A model generated the notes under the pieces. The model did not search any database, was not told the origin of the DNA, and saw nothing but the letters and a program-made list of their open reading frames with translations. A DNA stretch of 64,000 nt, from positions 131,806,594 to 131,870,593 of the forward strand of contig NC_062218.1 of NCBI RefSeq assembly GCF_902686445.1, written 5' to 3'. Both the position numbers and the translations under genes were made by a program. This DNA is from Sciurus carolinensis (Eukaryota > Chordata > Mammalia > Rodentia > Sciuridae). Below, piece by piece: positions 37,475 through 47,537 of this stretch. The stretch's first letter is position 1. Each line of letters opens with the position of its first letter.

Positions 37475-38239
37475 TGGACTGAGCAATTAGAACAGCTATT
37501 ATCAAGAACACAAACAATAATAGATGTTGGCTTGGATATGGAGAAAAAGGTACACTTTTACATTGCTGGTAGAGTTGCAAATTGGTGCAACCACTCCGGC
37601 AAGCAGTGTGCAGAATCCTCAGAAAACTTGGAATGGACCCACTTTTGATCCACTTATCCCACTCCTCAGTTTATACCCAAAGGATTTAAAATTAGCATAC
37701 TACAGTAACACAGCCACATCAATGTTTACAGCAGCTCAATTCACAATTGCTAGATTGTGGAACCAACATAGGTGCCCTTCAACAGATGAATGGATAAAGA
37801 AACTGTGGTGTATATATACAATGGAATATTATTCAGCCATAAAGAATAATAATATTATGACTATTCTGGCATTTGCAGATAAATAGATGGAATTGAGAAT
37901 AACATGCTAAGTGAAATAAGCCAATCCCAAAAAAACCAAAGGCCTAATATTTTCCCTGATAAGTGGAGGATAATATATAATGTGGGTGAAGAGGTGGGGA
38001 TTGAGAAGAATGGAGGAATTTTAGATTATGTAGGAGGAAATGAAAGGGAGTGGGATATGAAAAATGGTGGAATGAGACAGACATCATTACCCTATGTACA
38101 TGTATGATTACATGAATGGTATGAATCTATAGTGTGTACAACCATAGAAATATAATTATGCACCCTATTTGTGTACAACAAATCAAAATGCAGTCTGAAA
38201 AAAACAAACAAACAAAAAATAAATAAATAAATAAATAAA
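37475..38239 (+). mobile_element. 5'-truncated L1 3' end inserted in gag
   Basis: The L1 ORF2 C-terminus in + orientation (STDEWIKKLWCIYTMEYYSA near 37780-37840) is followed by the 3' UTR and an (aaat)n tail at 38216-38239. Capsid sequence lies to the left and matrix sequence (NDIWPQYP, about 38240-38265) to the right, both on the minus strand, so it split gag. The 3' UTR text (tgtacatgtatgattacatg, aaatgcagtctg) is what I associate with squirrel L1s. I could not see a clean target-site duplication. Confidence 0.88.
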
Positions 38240-38400
38240 GGATACTGTGGCCAAATATCATTACACAAGCAAACAAATTTTGATGGCTCTAGGTTAGGGA
38301 TCAGGTGAAGGTATTTAAGATTTTCTAGTAAATGTCCCAAGGGTGAATTTGCTGGAATGGAAGGTCTAGATTCCACAGCAGAGACTGAGAAAGAGTCAAG
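38240..38400 (-). pseudogene. Retroviral gag: matrix remnant
   Basis: The minus strand shows SPLGHLLENLKYLHLIPNLE then KFVCLCNDIWPQYP, the matrix pattern of HERV-H/F-like class I elements. The frame runs directly into the nested L1 tail at 38239. Confidence 0.7.
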
Positions 38401-38635
38401 TCAGTGTCCAAGGCATCCTGAGGTCATGGACTATACCCGTGGAGACAAGAAGGCACCGCAATGATGGGAGTCTTCACCTGACCATCAATCTGTGCCGGAC
38501 AAAAGCTGAGAGAATTGATAACCTGACATCAGGATTTTTGAGAGAGAAAGTGAAGAGGAGCCTCAACCCTGAAAAAGAATCTCCACCATAAAGATTGAGG
38601 ACCAACCCCTCAGATAAGGTGAAAAAGGGGAAAGC
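38401..38635 (-). other. Probable leader of the minus-strand retrovirus
   Basis: Sequence upstream of the matrix start. No primer binding site and no 5' LTR equivalent to 32198-32489 can be recognised, so the left boundary of the next element and the right end of this one are uncertain here. Confidence 0.35.
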
Positions 38636-39001
38636 TGTAACTAAAAGTCATGACTGGGGATACACCTTCTCCTCAACTGCCTTGAGGGTGCCAGATGATC
38701 AACGGTCACCTCTCAGGTCAGCAGAGGAGTATTTAAATCAACCTAGGGGATAACTCACCATTTTGAAGCTGGTGGTGGACATGGAACCAAGCACCCAGGT
38801 ATATGGAAGGTAAGACCAGCATCTGGGATGGGAGGTCTGGGGCATCAGATGAGATTCCACAGTAGAAGAGCCCATCTGAGTCAGGGAACGAATGAAAAGT
38901 GAAAAGTGTTATGATGGAATTTGGGCGACTATAGGAGAGAGAGCAGAGCAACTGAGACAAAGGGAAGCATGCCAAACGGTGATCAATCAAACAGACAAGA
39001 A

Positions 39002-39126
39002 AACTCCACTGACACTTAACTCCACCTGTTGACCCTTAATTCCACTGACCCATAACTCCACTTGTTGAACCTTAACTCCACTGACCTTTAACTCCACCTG
39101 CTGACCCTTAACTCCCTTAACTCCAT
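39002..39126 (+). repeat. U3 tandem repeat, 20+16 bp dimer
   Basis: A ttaactccacctgttgaccc unit (20 bp) alternates with a ttaattccactgaccc unit (16 bp), giving a 36-bp dimer repeated about three times, 35-160 bases upstream of the TATA box. Enhancer duplications are commonly found at this place in gammaretroviral U3s; function here is inferred. Confidence 0.75.
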
Positions 39127-39161
39127 CAGTCACTCAGCAGGATCCCCCCGCCCATTCCAGC

Positions 39162-39168
39162 TTATAAA
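39162..39168 (+). promoter_or_regulatory. LTR TATA box
   Basis: ttataaa, about 95 bases before the LTR polyadenylation signal, in the expected U3/R arrangement. Confidence 0.7.
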
Positions 39169-39257
39169 GACCCTGGGCAGCCAGGGCCACACGCAATTTT
39201 CTCTGGCTCCCTACCCTGACCCCAGGGGCTGGGAATTTGGCCCGAGGGCCAAATTCC

Positions 39258-39263
39258 AATAAA
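39258..39263 (+). terminator. LTR polyadenylation signal
   Basis: aataaa followed by actcactttggttgcttt, within the R region of the plus-strand LTR. Confidence 0.7.
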
Positions 39264-39327
39264 ACTCACTTTGGTTGCTTTCTACCCAATTTTATTTGGC
39301 TGCTAACCATGCCCCCAAGCTTACATT

Positions 39328-39345
39328 TGGTGCTGAAACCCAGGA
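39328..39345 (+). other. Primer binding site, tRNA-Phe type
   Basis: tggtgctgaaacccagga lies two bases after the LTR end. It pairs with the 3' end of mammalian tRNA-Phe at 16 of 18 positions. Both mismatches are C-to-T or G-to-A changes at CpG sites, as expected from methyl-CpG decay. Confidence 0.82.
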
Positions 39346-39772
39346 GGGTTTTTGGGCTTCCCCTAATCAGGATTGAGGCCCAACTTCTCCTCAGAAGAAC
39401 CAGGGGATTCCATTCTGATCTGCTTAGCTCTGCTCTGTTCTGCTCCATCCCGTTTCTCCTTATCCACTATCAAATGGGATAAGTTCCCTAAGATTTTTCC
39501 ATTTACCATTCCAATTTTTACCCTCCATTCTGCAGGGGGTCTGTCCATGCACGCACCACAGAACAGCCCCCCCACCCATTCAGTTTGGGCTCTGGTTGCC
39601 ACAGAGATGTCCTAGCCTCCAGTTAGCCCCCCATTTATTCCGTTTCAGACCCCAAAAGTCAAAAGACATTTTGGCTTTTGGCCCATCTGCCGTTTTCCTG
39701 GTGTGCACGAACTGAAATTGGGATGCCTTTTTTTTGTTTCTGCATACCTATCTGGGTAAAGTTGGGTGGCTA

Positions 39773-40240
39773 CTGGGAAATACAAGAAGCTTATTGGACC
39801 CCAAAACTCCTTTGGGCTGTCTCTGCCATAATTTAACTAAATGGGGACTCTCGCAAAACTTAAGCCATAAGCAACTAGTTTTTTTATTTGATCATGGCCT
39901 GCCCTCAGTATGTTTTAGATCTCAAGATGACCACCAAAGGGCACTCATGACCATTTGCAAGCTTTTCATTTTGGAATTTGGCACTCGCCCCACCCCTTCC
40001 TCTACCTATTCCCACCATCCAAGTTCTTCTCTCCTGTCAGGTCCCAAACCCCACCCCCTCCATGTTCTGGCCAGAATTCCCCCTTCTCTTGCTGTCCTCC
40101 TCCTCCTTTAGCCAAAAGCTAACCCCTTCCTCCCAGGGATGCAGCTCCTCTTACTACTCAGAGCCCTCCCACCTCCCCTCCCCCTTCTCCTCCAAAACAT
40201 CCCTCCACCCAGTCTGTTCCCTCCTCCCCATTTTTTTTTC
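39773..40240 (+). pseudogene. Retroviral gag start (matrix) remnant
   Basis: The frame begins with a Gly-Asn pair after a CTG codon (39773-39775) rather than ATG. It then reads through TPLGCLCHNLTKWGLSQNLS and KQLVFLFDHG, the class I matrix pattern, into a proline- and serine-rich stretch (about 39985-40230) typical of the region between matrix and capsid. Frameshifts are present. Capsid is absent. Confidence 0.65.
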
Positions 40241-40852
40241 ATTGAAGTCATAGATTTTATTAAGTCTCATCAATGATGCCTCAGGATGCCTCTTAAGGAA
40301 GTGACTCCGTGGGAGAAAATGAGATCTATGTATAAAAATCTTAATGTAGAGTTTACCTTAGTGAACATTTTAAAGACTTCATTGGTTTATAACCACACGT
40401 AAAACCTCACAAGCAAAGCAGGTAACTGCTTGTCATAGTCAGTTATTAGAATATGGAATTTGTTCTCAGGACTTGATCTTTTTTACTTAATTCAACTACT
40501 AAGTCATAAAACACAAACTTTCATACACAGGATAAATTACCAGTTGCAAAATAATCCTTAGCATCCTATACTCTAGGATGATGTGTTAATTTACAGAAAT
40601 TATATATAAGTCTACATGCCTAAGACATTTATTCAAGTTCCTTCCTGATATATTATCAAGTTAAATTTCAATAATCTTTTAAGACTATAATAACTTCCTT
40701 GATATGTACAGTCTTAGTCTGAGATTGTATTAATTATGATTTTCTGAATATTACCTTTACTTTAAGGTGTCTAACCTTAACTAAAGCTCTCCTGGCAGTC
40801 TGAGAGATCTCCTTCCTCCTTTTCATTAGCTGAAAATACCCATCCTTTTATT
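40241..40852. other. Unassigned AT-rich sequence
   Basis: AT-rich compared with its surroundings, starting after a T run at 40231-40240. A short + frame (PLKEVTPWEKMRSMYKNLNV, about 40290-40350) is open but I cannot match it. Possibly further retroelement sequence. Confidence 0.35.
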
Positions 40853-41044
40853 TTCTTTCTTTTTATTATTGTAAACAAATGAGATACATGTTGTTTCTCT
40901 GTTTGTACATGGCGTAAAGGCATACCATTTGTGTAATCATACATTTACCTAGGGTAATGTTTGATTCATTCTGTTATTTTTTCTCTTCCCCCCAACCCTC
41001 CAACCTCTCTTTCCCTCTATACAGTCCTTCCTTCCTCCATTCTT

Positions 41045-41098
41045 GCCCCCCTCCCTAACTCTAACTCTAACCCTAACACTAACCCCTAGCACCCCCCA
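41045..41098 (-). other. G-rich, telomere-like tract in the L1 3' UTR
   Basis: On the L1 sense strand: ggggggtgctaggggttagt, then gttagggttagagttagagt, then tagggaggggggc. It contains degenerate TTAGGG units flanked by G runs, giving at least four G tracts of three or more. Mammalian L1 3' UTRs carry G-rich polypurine tracts able to form quadruplexes; this is the same position. Confidence 0.7.
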
Positions 41099-44000
41099 TT
41101 ATGAGTCATCATCCACTTATTAGCTATATCATTTTTTCCTTGTTTTTTTTGAGATTGGCTTATCTCACTTAGCATGATATTCTCCAATTTCATCCATTTG
41201 CCTGCATATGCCATAATTTTATCATTCTTTATGGCTGAGTAATATTCCATTGTATATATATACCACAGTTTCTTTATCCATTCATCAATTGAAGGACATC
41301 TAGGTTGGTTCCACAATCTGGCTATTGTGAATTGAGCAGCTATGAACATTGATGTGGCTGTATCTCTGTAGTATGCTCATTTTAAGTACTTTGGGTATAG
41401 GTCAAGGAGTGGGATAGCTGGGTCAAATGGTGGTTCCATTCCAAGTTTTCTAAGGAATCTCCACACTGCTTTCCAGAGTGGCTGCACTAATTTGCAGTCC
41501 AACCAGCAATGAATGAGTGTACCTTTATCCCCACATCCTCGCCAACACCTGTTGTTGCTTGTATTCTTGATAATCGCCATTCTAATTGGGGTGACATGGA
41601 ATCTTACGGTGGTTTTGATTTGCATTTCTCTTATTACTAGAGATGTTGAACATTTTTCCATATGTTTGTTGATTGCTTGTAGATCTTCTTCTGTGAAGTG
41701 TCTATTCATTTCCTTAGCCCATTTGTCGACTGGATTATTTGCATTCTTGGTGTAGAGTTTTTTGAGTTCTTTATAGATTGTGGAGATTAGTGCTCTATCT
41801 GAAGTATGATTGGCAAAGATTTTCTCCCACTCTGTAGGCTCTTTCTTTGCATTGCTGATAGTTTCCTTTGCTGAGAGAAATCTTTTTAGTTTGAATCTAT
41901 CCCAGTTATTGATTCTTGCTTTTATTTCTTGTGCTATGGGAGTCCTGTTGAGGAAGTCTGGTCGTAAGCCGACATGTTGAAGATCTGGACCTACTTTTTC
42001 TTCTATAATCTTCAGATTCTCTGGTCTGATTCCGAGGTCCTTAATCCATTTTGAGTTTAGTTTCATGCATGGTGAGAGATATGGGTTTAGTTTCATTATG
42101 TTGCATATGGATTCCAATACTCCCAGCACCATTTGTTGAAGAGGCTGTTTCTCCATTGCCTATTTTTGGCCCCTTTGTCTAGTATGAGAAAATTGTATTT
42201 ATTTGGGTTTGTGTCCGTGTCCTCTATTCTGTATCATTGATCTACCTTTCTATTTTGCTACCAATACCATGCCGTTTTTGTTACTATTGCTTTCTAGTAG
42301 AGTTGAAGATCTGGTATTGTGATACCACTGCTTCACTCTTTCTGCTAAGGATTGCTTGAGCTATTCTGGGTTTCTTGTTCTTCCAGATGAATTTCATGAT
42401 TGCTTGCTCTATTTCTGTAAGGTGCGTCATTGGGATTTTAATTGGAATTGCATTGAATCTGTATAGTGCTTTTGGAAGTATGGCCATTTTGACAATATTA
42501 ATTCTTCCTATTCAAGAACATGGGAGATCTTTCCATCTTCTAAGGTTTTCTTTAATTTCTTTCTTTAGTGTTCTGTAGTTCTCATTGTAGAGGTCTTTCA
42601 CCTCTTTTGTAAGATTGATTCCAAGTATTTTATTTTTTCGAGGCTATTGTGAATGGGGTAGTTTTCCTAATTATTCTTTCCAAAGATTCATCACTTATGT
42701 ATAAGAATGCATTAGATTTCTGTGCATTGATCTTATATCCTGCTATTTACTGAATTCACTTATGAATTATAAAAGTTTTCTGGTGGAATTTCCTGGTTCC
42801 TCTATGTGTATAATCATATCATCAGCAAATAGGGATAGTTTGAGTTCTTCTTTTCCTATTCATATCCCTTTAATTTCTTTGGTCTGTCTAATTGCTCTGG
42901 CTAGAGTTTCAAGGATGATATTGAATAGAAGTGGTGAAAGAGGGCATCCCTGCCTTGTTCCAGTTTTTAGGGGAAATGCTTTCAGTATTTCACCATTTAG
43001 AATGATATTAGCCATGGGCTTAGCATAGATGGCCTTTACAATGTTAAGGAATGTTCCCACTATCCCTATTTTTTCTAGTGTTTTGAGCATGAAGGGGTGC
43101 TGTATTTTATCAAATGCTTTTTCTGCATCTATTGAAATAATCATGTGATTCTTGACTTTAAGTCTACTGATATGGTGAATTACATTTATTGATTTCCTGA
43201 TGTTGAACCAACCTTGCATCCCTAGGATGAAACCCACTTGATCATGGTGCACTATCTTTTTAATACATATTTGTATGCGATTTGCTAAAATTTTGTTGAG
43301 AATTTTTGCATCGATGTTCATTAAGGATATTGGTCTGAAATTTTCTTTCCTTGATGTGTCTCTGTCTGGTTTAGGTATCAGGGTAATATTGGCTTCATAG
43401 ACTGAGTTTGGGAGAGTTCCCTCCTCTTCTATTTTATGGAATACTTTGAGAAGTATTGGAATGAGCTCTTCTTTAAAGGTTTTGTAGAACTCAGCTGAGA
43501 ACCCATCTGGTCCCAGACTTTTCTTTGTTGGTAGGCTTTTGATGACTTCTTCTATTTCATTACTTGAAATTGGTCTATTTAAATTGTGTATGTCCTCCTC
43601 GTTCAGTTTAGGCAATTCATATGTCTCTAGAAACCTGTTGATGTCTTCAAAATTTTCTATTTTGTTGGAGTATAGATTTTCAAAATAGCTTCTAATTATG
43701 TTTTTTATTTCAATCGTGTCTGTTGTGATATTTCCTTGTTCATTCCGAATTTTAGTGATTTAGGTTTTCTCTCATCTTCTCTTTGTTAGTGTGGCTAAAG
43801 GTTTATCAATTTTATTTATTTTTTTGAAGAACCAACTATTTATTTTGTCAATTTTTTGTATGGTTTCTTTCGTTTCAATTTTGTTGATTTCAGCTCTGAG
43901 TTTAACTATTTCCTGTCTTCTACTACTTTTGGTGTTGGTCTGTTGTTCTTTTTCTAGGGCTTTGAGCTGTAGTGTTAGGTCATTTATTTGTTGAGTTTTA

Positions 44001-44934
44001 CTTCTTTTATTAAATGTGCCTCATGAAATAAATTTTCCTCTAAGTACTGCTTTCATAGTGTCCCAGAGATTTTGATATGATGTTTCTTTGTTCTCATTAA
44101 CCTCTAAGAATTTTTTAATTTCCTTCCTAATATCTTCTGTTATCCATTCATCATACAATATCATATTGTTTAATCTCCAGGTGTTGGAGTAGTTTCTCTT
44201 CTTTACTCTTTCATTTATTTCTAACTTCAATCCATTATGATCTGATAGAATACAAGGTAGTGTCTCTATCTTCTTGTATTTGCTAACAGTAGCTTTGTGG
44301 CATAAAATATGGTCTATTTTAGAGAAGGATCCATGTGCTGCTGAGAAGAAAGTGTATTCGCTCTTGGTTGGATGATATATTCTATAAATGTCTGTTAAGT
44401 CTAAATTATTGATTGTGTTATTGAGATCTATGGTTTCTTTGTTCAATTTTTGTTTGGAAGATCTGTCCAATGGTGAGAGAGGCATGTTAAAACCACCTAG
44501 TATTATTGTGTTATGGTCTCTTTGGTTTCTAAAATTGAGAAGGTATGTTTGACATACATGGATAAGCCACTGTTTGGGGCATAGATGTTTATGATTGTTA
44601 TATCTTGCTGCTTTATGCTTCCCTTAAACAGTATGAAATGTCCTTCTTTATCCCTTCTGACTGACTTTGCTATGAAGTCCACATTATCTGAAATGAGGAT
44701 GGATACTTCAGTTTTTTTGCTGAGTCCATGTGCATGGTATGTTTTTCCCCATTCTTTCACCTTTAGTCTATGGATATCTCTTTCTATGAGATGAGTCTCT
44801 TGCAGGCAACATATTGTTGGATCTTTCTTTTTTATCCAATCTGCCATTCTATGTCTTTTGATTGATGAATTGAGGCCATTAACATTCAGGGTTATTATTG
44901 AGATATGATTTGCATTCCCAGTCATTTGGTTCAT
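41086..44934 (-). pseudogene. L1 ORF2, endonuclease-reverse transcriptase (copy 2)
   Basis: The span of 1283 codons fits the family length (about 1275). The start at 44934 reads MNQMTGNANHISIITLNVNG. The endonuclease has QETHL, but the GDFN catalytic motif reads GGFN (44486-44497), losing the Asp. [50 protein letters not shown] (about 42910-43590) and FADD (about 42815-42830), the last after a stop codon. The C-terminal cysteine motif [18 protein letters not shown] (about 41480-41540) is intact. Frameshifts near 44510, 44020-43620, 42860-42490 and 41360. Confidence 0.93.
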
Positions 44935-45014
44935 TTTTTTAATTTAATTTATTTATTTATTTTCCTCCTTTATTTGACAACTCCTTTAGGATAATTGCTC
45001 CCTTTACTGATTTG

Positions 45015-46032
45015 CTTCTTTTTTTTTATCTCTTCCTCATGGAATATTTTGCTGAGAATGTTCTGTAATGCAGGCTTTCTTTTTGTAAATTCTTTTAGCT
45101 TTTGTTTATCATGGAATGATTTTATTTCATCGTGAAATTTGAAGGTAAGTTTTGCTGGGTATAAGATTCTTGGTTGGCATCCATTTTCTTTCAGAGCTTG
45201 AAAAATGTTGTTCCAGGCCCTTCTAGCCTTTAGGGTCTGGATTGAAAAATCTGCTGATATCCATATTGGTTTCCCCCTGAATGTAATTTGGTTCTTTTAT
45301 CTCACACCCTTTAAAATTCTGTCTTTATTTTGTATGTTAGGTATTTTCATTATAATGTGCCTTGGTGTGGCTCTATTATAATTTTGTGTATTTGGAGTCC
45401 TATAAGCCTCTTGGACTTGATTTTCCATTTCATTCTTCAGATTTGGGAAATTTTCTGATATTATTTCATTAAATAGATCGTTCATTCCTTTGGTTTGTTT
45501 CTCTAAGCCTTCCTCAATCCCAATAATTCTCAAATTTGGCCTTTTCATGATATCCCATAGTTCTTGGAGATTCTGTTCATGATTTCTTACCATCTTCTCT
45601 GTTTGTTCAACTTTGTTTTCAAGGTTAAATGTTTTGTCTTCCATATCTGAGGCTCTGTCTTCCAGGTGTTCTATCCTATTGGTTATGCTTTCTATGGAGT
45701 TCTTAATTTGGTTTATTGTTTCCTTCATTTCAAGGATTTCCTTTTGTTTTTTTTTTCAATATCTCTAACTCTTTATTGAAATGATCTTTTGCTTCCTGAA
45801 TTTGCTCTTTTAACTGTCGATTGGTGCGATCATTCAATGCCTGCATTTGCTCTTTCATCTCATCCTTCAATGCCTGCATTTGCTCTTTCATCTCATCATT
45901 TGCTTCTCTGATCATTTTAATTATGTACATTCTGAACTCCCTTTCTGTCATTTCTTCTGCCATGCTGTCATTGGATTTTATTAATGTAACATCTAGATTT
46001 GTTTGAGGCATTTTCTTCCCTTGTTTTCTCAT
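45015..46032 (-). pseudogene. L1 ORF1p (copy 2)
   Basis: The start at 46032 (MRKQGKKMPQTN) leads a coiled-coil N-terminus with repeated DEMKEQMQALKD units (46032-45730). A frameshift falls at a homopolymer run (about 45741-45756), and the frame continues as the RRM-like and C-terminal domains (45728-45297; NTQNYNRATPRHIIMKIP). A stop follows after KDRILKGVR. Only the C-terminal tail to about 45015 is further decayed. ORF1p normally forms trimers that coat L1 RNA; this copy cannot make the full protein. Confidence 0.88.
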
Positions 46033-46680
46033 ATTGTTCAGGTATCAGTGGGTCATTAAGATATTGCAGATTTCCTCTATTGACTTATAATGTCTCTGAA
46101 GATTGCTAGTACATCCCCTCTTATCCTTCAGTAGCCTCCAGTCTTGGAGGAAGTTGATAATGTGGTGCTCCACAAGGAAGTTTCCTCTCTAGGGATGGTG
46201 ACCCTCAGGTGGCATATATTCCCTGCTAGTGGGCAGAGGTGCCTCCACTTTTTGACCAATGGTCATCCAAAGGGAAACTATGCTGCTGGCTGAGGCAAGG
46301 CCTGTTTAGTCCTGTGTCTCTGATTTTACCATCCTTGTGGGAAAACCTTACCCAGCAGGGAAGACTCACCTGGTGGGGAAGTCTCGCTGGTCAGTTCCCC
46401 TCCTAGAGGTTCCCCTCAATCCACAACTACCGCCTGGGCTGTGCTGCCTTCCTCTGCAACATTCCCAGGGCCCGGACCTACCTCCTGGGCCTGGGAGCCT
46501 CACCCTTCGCAGACGAGTCTCCTTAGGCTGCCTCTCCTCAGAGAATCTGCCCGCAGTCCTGGAACCTTCGCTCCGCCCCTAAGCGTGTCTCTGTGCGGCT
46601 CTTCCACCAAGAAGCCTCCTAGGTCTTGGGACCCTGCTCTGCACCTAATCACCTGGGTATGCGACCCCTCCTCTGAGCAG

Positions 46681-47290
46681 CCACCTGGAGCCCCATACAG
46701 TCGCTCCGAGACCCAGCAACCCACCGCATGCCTCTTCCTCTGGGCAGCAGCCAGGTGTTCTGGTGCGGTCACTAGGAGTCCAAGCAACTCACTGCGCACC
46801 TGCTCCTCCCGCCAACCACCCGTTGCCCTGGGCAGTCACTCCAAGTCCAAGGGACCCAGCACACTCCTCCTCCTCTGGGCAGGCCCCCAGGTGTTCAGGA
46901 GCGGTTGCTTTGAGTCCAAACAACTCACCACTCGCCTCCTCCTCTGGGAAGCCACCTGGAGCTCAGGTGCAGTCACTCTGAGTCCAAGCAACCCACCTCG
47001 CTTCTCCTCCTCCTCTGGGCAGCCCCCGGTGTTTAGTATCGGTCACTCTTAGTCCAAACAGATCACCATGCAGCTCCTCCTCTGGGCAGCCGCCCATAGC
47101 CCTGATTCAGTCACTCTGAGTCCAAGCAACCCACCGTGCTCCTCCTCCTCCTCTGGGCAGCCCCCTCCCCCAGTTTTCAGGAGCGGTCGCTCTGAGTCCA
47201 AACAGCTCACCACACAGCTGCTCCTCTGGGCAGTTGCCCGGAGCCCCAGTGGTTGCTCCAAGTCCAAGCGCTGTGCTGAGCGGCCTCCTC
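46681..47290 (-). repeat. 68-bp tandem array in the L1 5' UTR, about 9 units
   Basis: The tcactctgag/tcgctctgag landmark recurs at 46701, 46769, 46836, 46905, 46973, 47043, 47111, 47187 and 47252, so spacing is mostly 67-70. Two unit types alternate: one with cagtcactctgagtccaagc, the other with gagcggtcgctctgagtcca. This implies a 136-bp higher-order dimer. A + strand frame (46441-47052) stays open through it. Confidence 0.85.
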
Positions 47291-47515
47291 TATGATGCTC
47301 CCAGTTGTCCGAGTTCACTGCTCCAGCGGGGGGAGAGGTGTCTTGTTGGGTAACTCTACTTCACAAAGTTCCCTGCGTTCCAGGACTACCACCCCATCCA
47401 GGACACCTCCCCAATGGAAGAGATCACCCGGCGACTTTGAGTTGGTCCCAAGTCTCTCAATATCTCCTCTTTGAATCCTGAGTCAAGGAGCAACATGAAA
47501 TGCAGCCACCCTCTA

Positions 47516-47528
47516 GTCCGCCATCTTG
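47516..47528 (-). promoter_or_regulatory. YY1-like site at the L1 5' end
   Basis: On the + strand, gtccgccatcttg; on the L1 strand, caagatggcggac, about 10 bases from the element's start. This matches the YY1 core that sits at the very 5' end of human L1 and directs accurate initiation there. Conservation suggests the same use when the element was active. Confidence 0.75.
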
Positions 47529-47537
47529 AAATTCCCC

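Larger units (their letters stand above)
32198..38635 (-). mobile_element. Class I (gammaretrovirus-like) endogenous retrovirus, decayed
   Basis: Minus-strand order: leader and gag (right), pro, RT, RNase H, integrase, env, polypurine tract, 3' LTR (left). Every gene carries stops and frameshifts. The 3' LTR starts exactly inside an old L1 that is uninterrupted at 53068-53079, which defines the insertion point. A plus-strand L1 fragment is nested in gag. A matching 5' LTR and its primer binding site were not found before 38636, so the right end is missing or rearranged. Confidence 0.85.
38636..39325 (+). repeat. 5' LTR of the plus-strand retrovirus
   Basis: The right end is firm: ttaca immediately before the primer binding site. 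The left end is proposed at tgtaa (38636) because it pairs with the terminal ttaca; a closer start cannot be excluded. It contains a 36-bp U3 repeat (39002-39126), a TATA box (ttataaa, 39162-39168) and a polyadenylation signal (aataaa, 39258-39263), giving the order U3-R-U5. Confidence 0.65.
38636..40240 (+). mobile_element. Second class I endogenous retrovirus, 5' part
   Basis: Plus-strand order: LTR ending TTACA (39321-39325), primer binding site (39328-39345), leader, then a decayed gag start. Nothing after about 40240 can be read as capsid, so the element is truncated. It lies head-to-head with the minus-strand retrovirus; their matrix segments are only distantly similar, so these are two different families or lineages. 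Confidence 0.75.
40853..47537 (-). mobile_element. Near-full-length LINE-1, L1 copy 2
   Basis: About 6.7 kb on the minus strand: 5' UTR (46033-47537), ORF1 (about 45015-46032), short spacer, ORF2 (41086-44934) and a 3' UTR with a T-rich (A-tail complement) left end near 40853. Both ORFs are broken by frameshifts and stops. The right end abuts duplicon sequence (cactgggtga) that is also found at 63560; I see no target-site duplication. Confidence 0.92.
46033..47537 (-). promoter_or_regulatory. L1 5' UTR / internal promoter region (copy 2)
   Basis: The proximal 150-200 bases match L1 copy 1. The middle is a 68-bp tandem array. A short island (47428-47480; gactttgagttggtc..gtctctcaatatctcctctt) again matches copy 1 (1722-1778). 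The 5' terminus carries a YY1-like site. GC-rich throughout. Confidence 0.8.

Noticed and set aside
41045..41098. True interstitial telomere
   Set aside because: Only a few degenerate units, located at the expected G-rich position of an L1 3' UTR.
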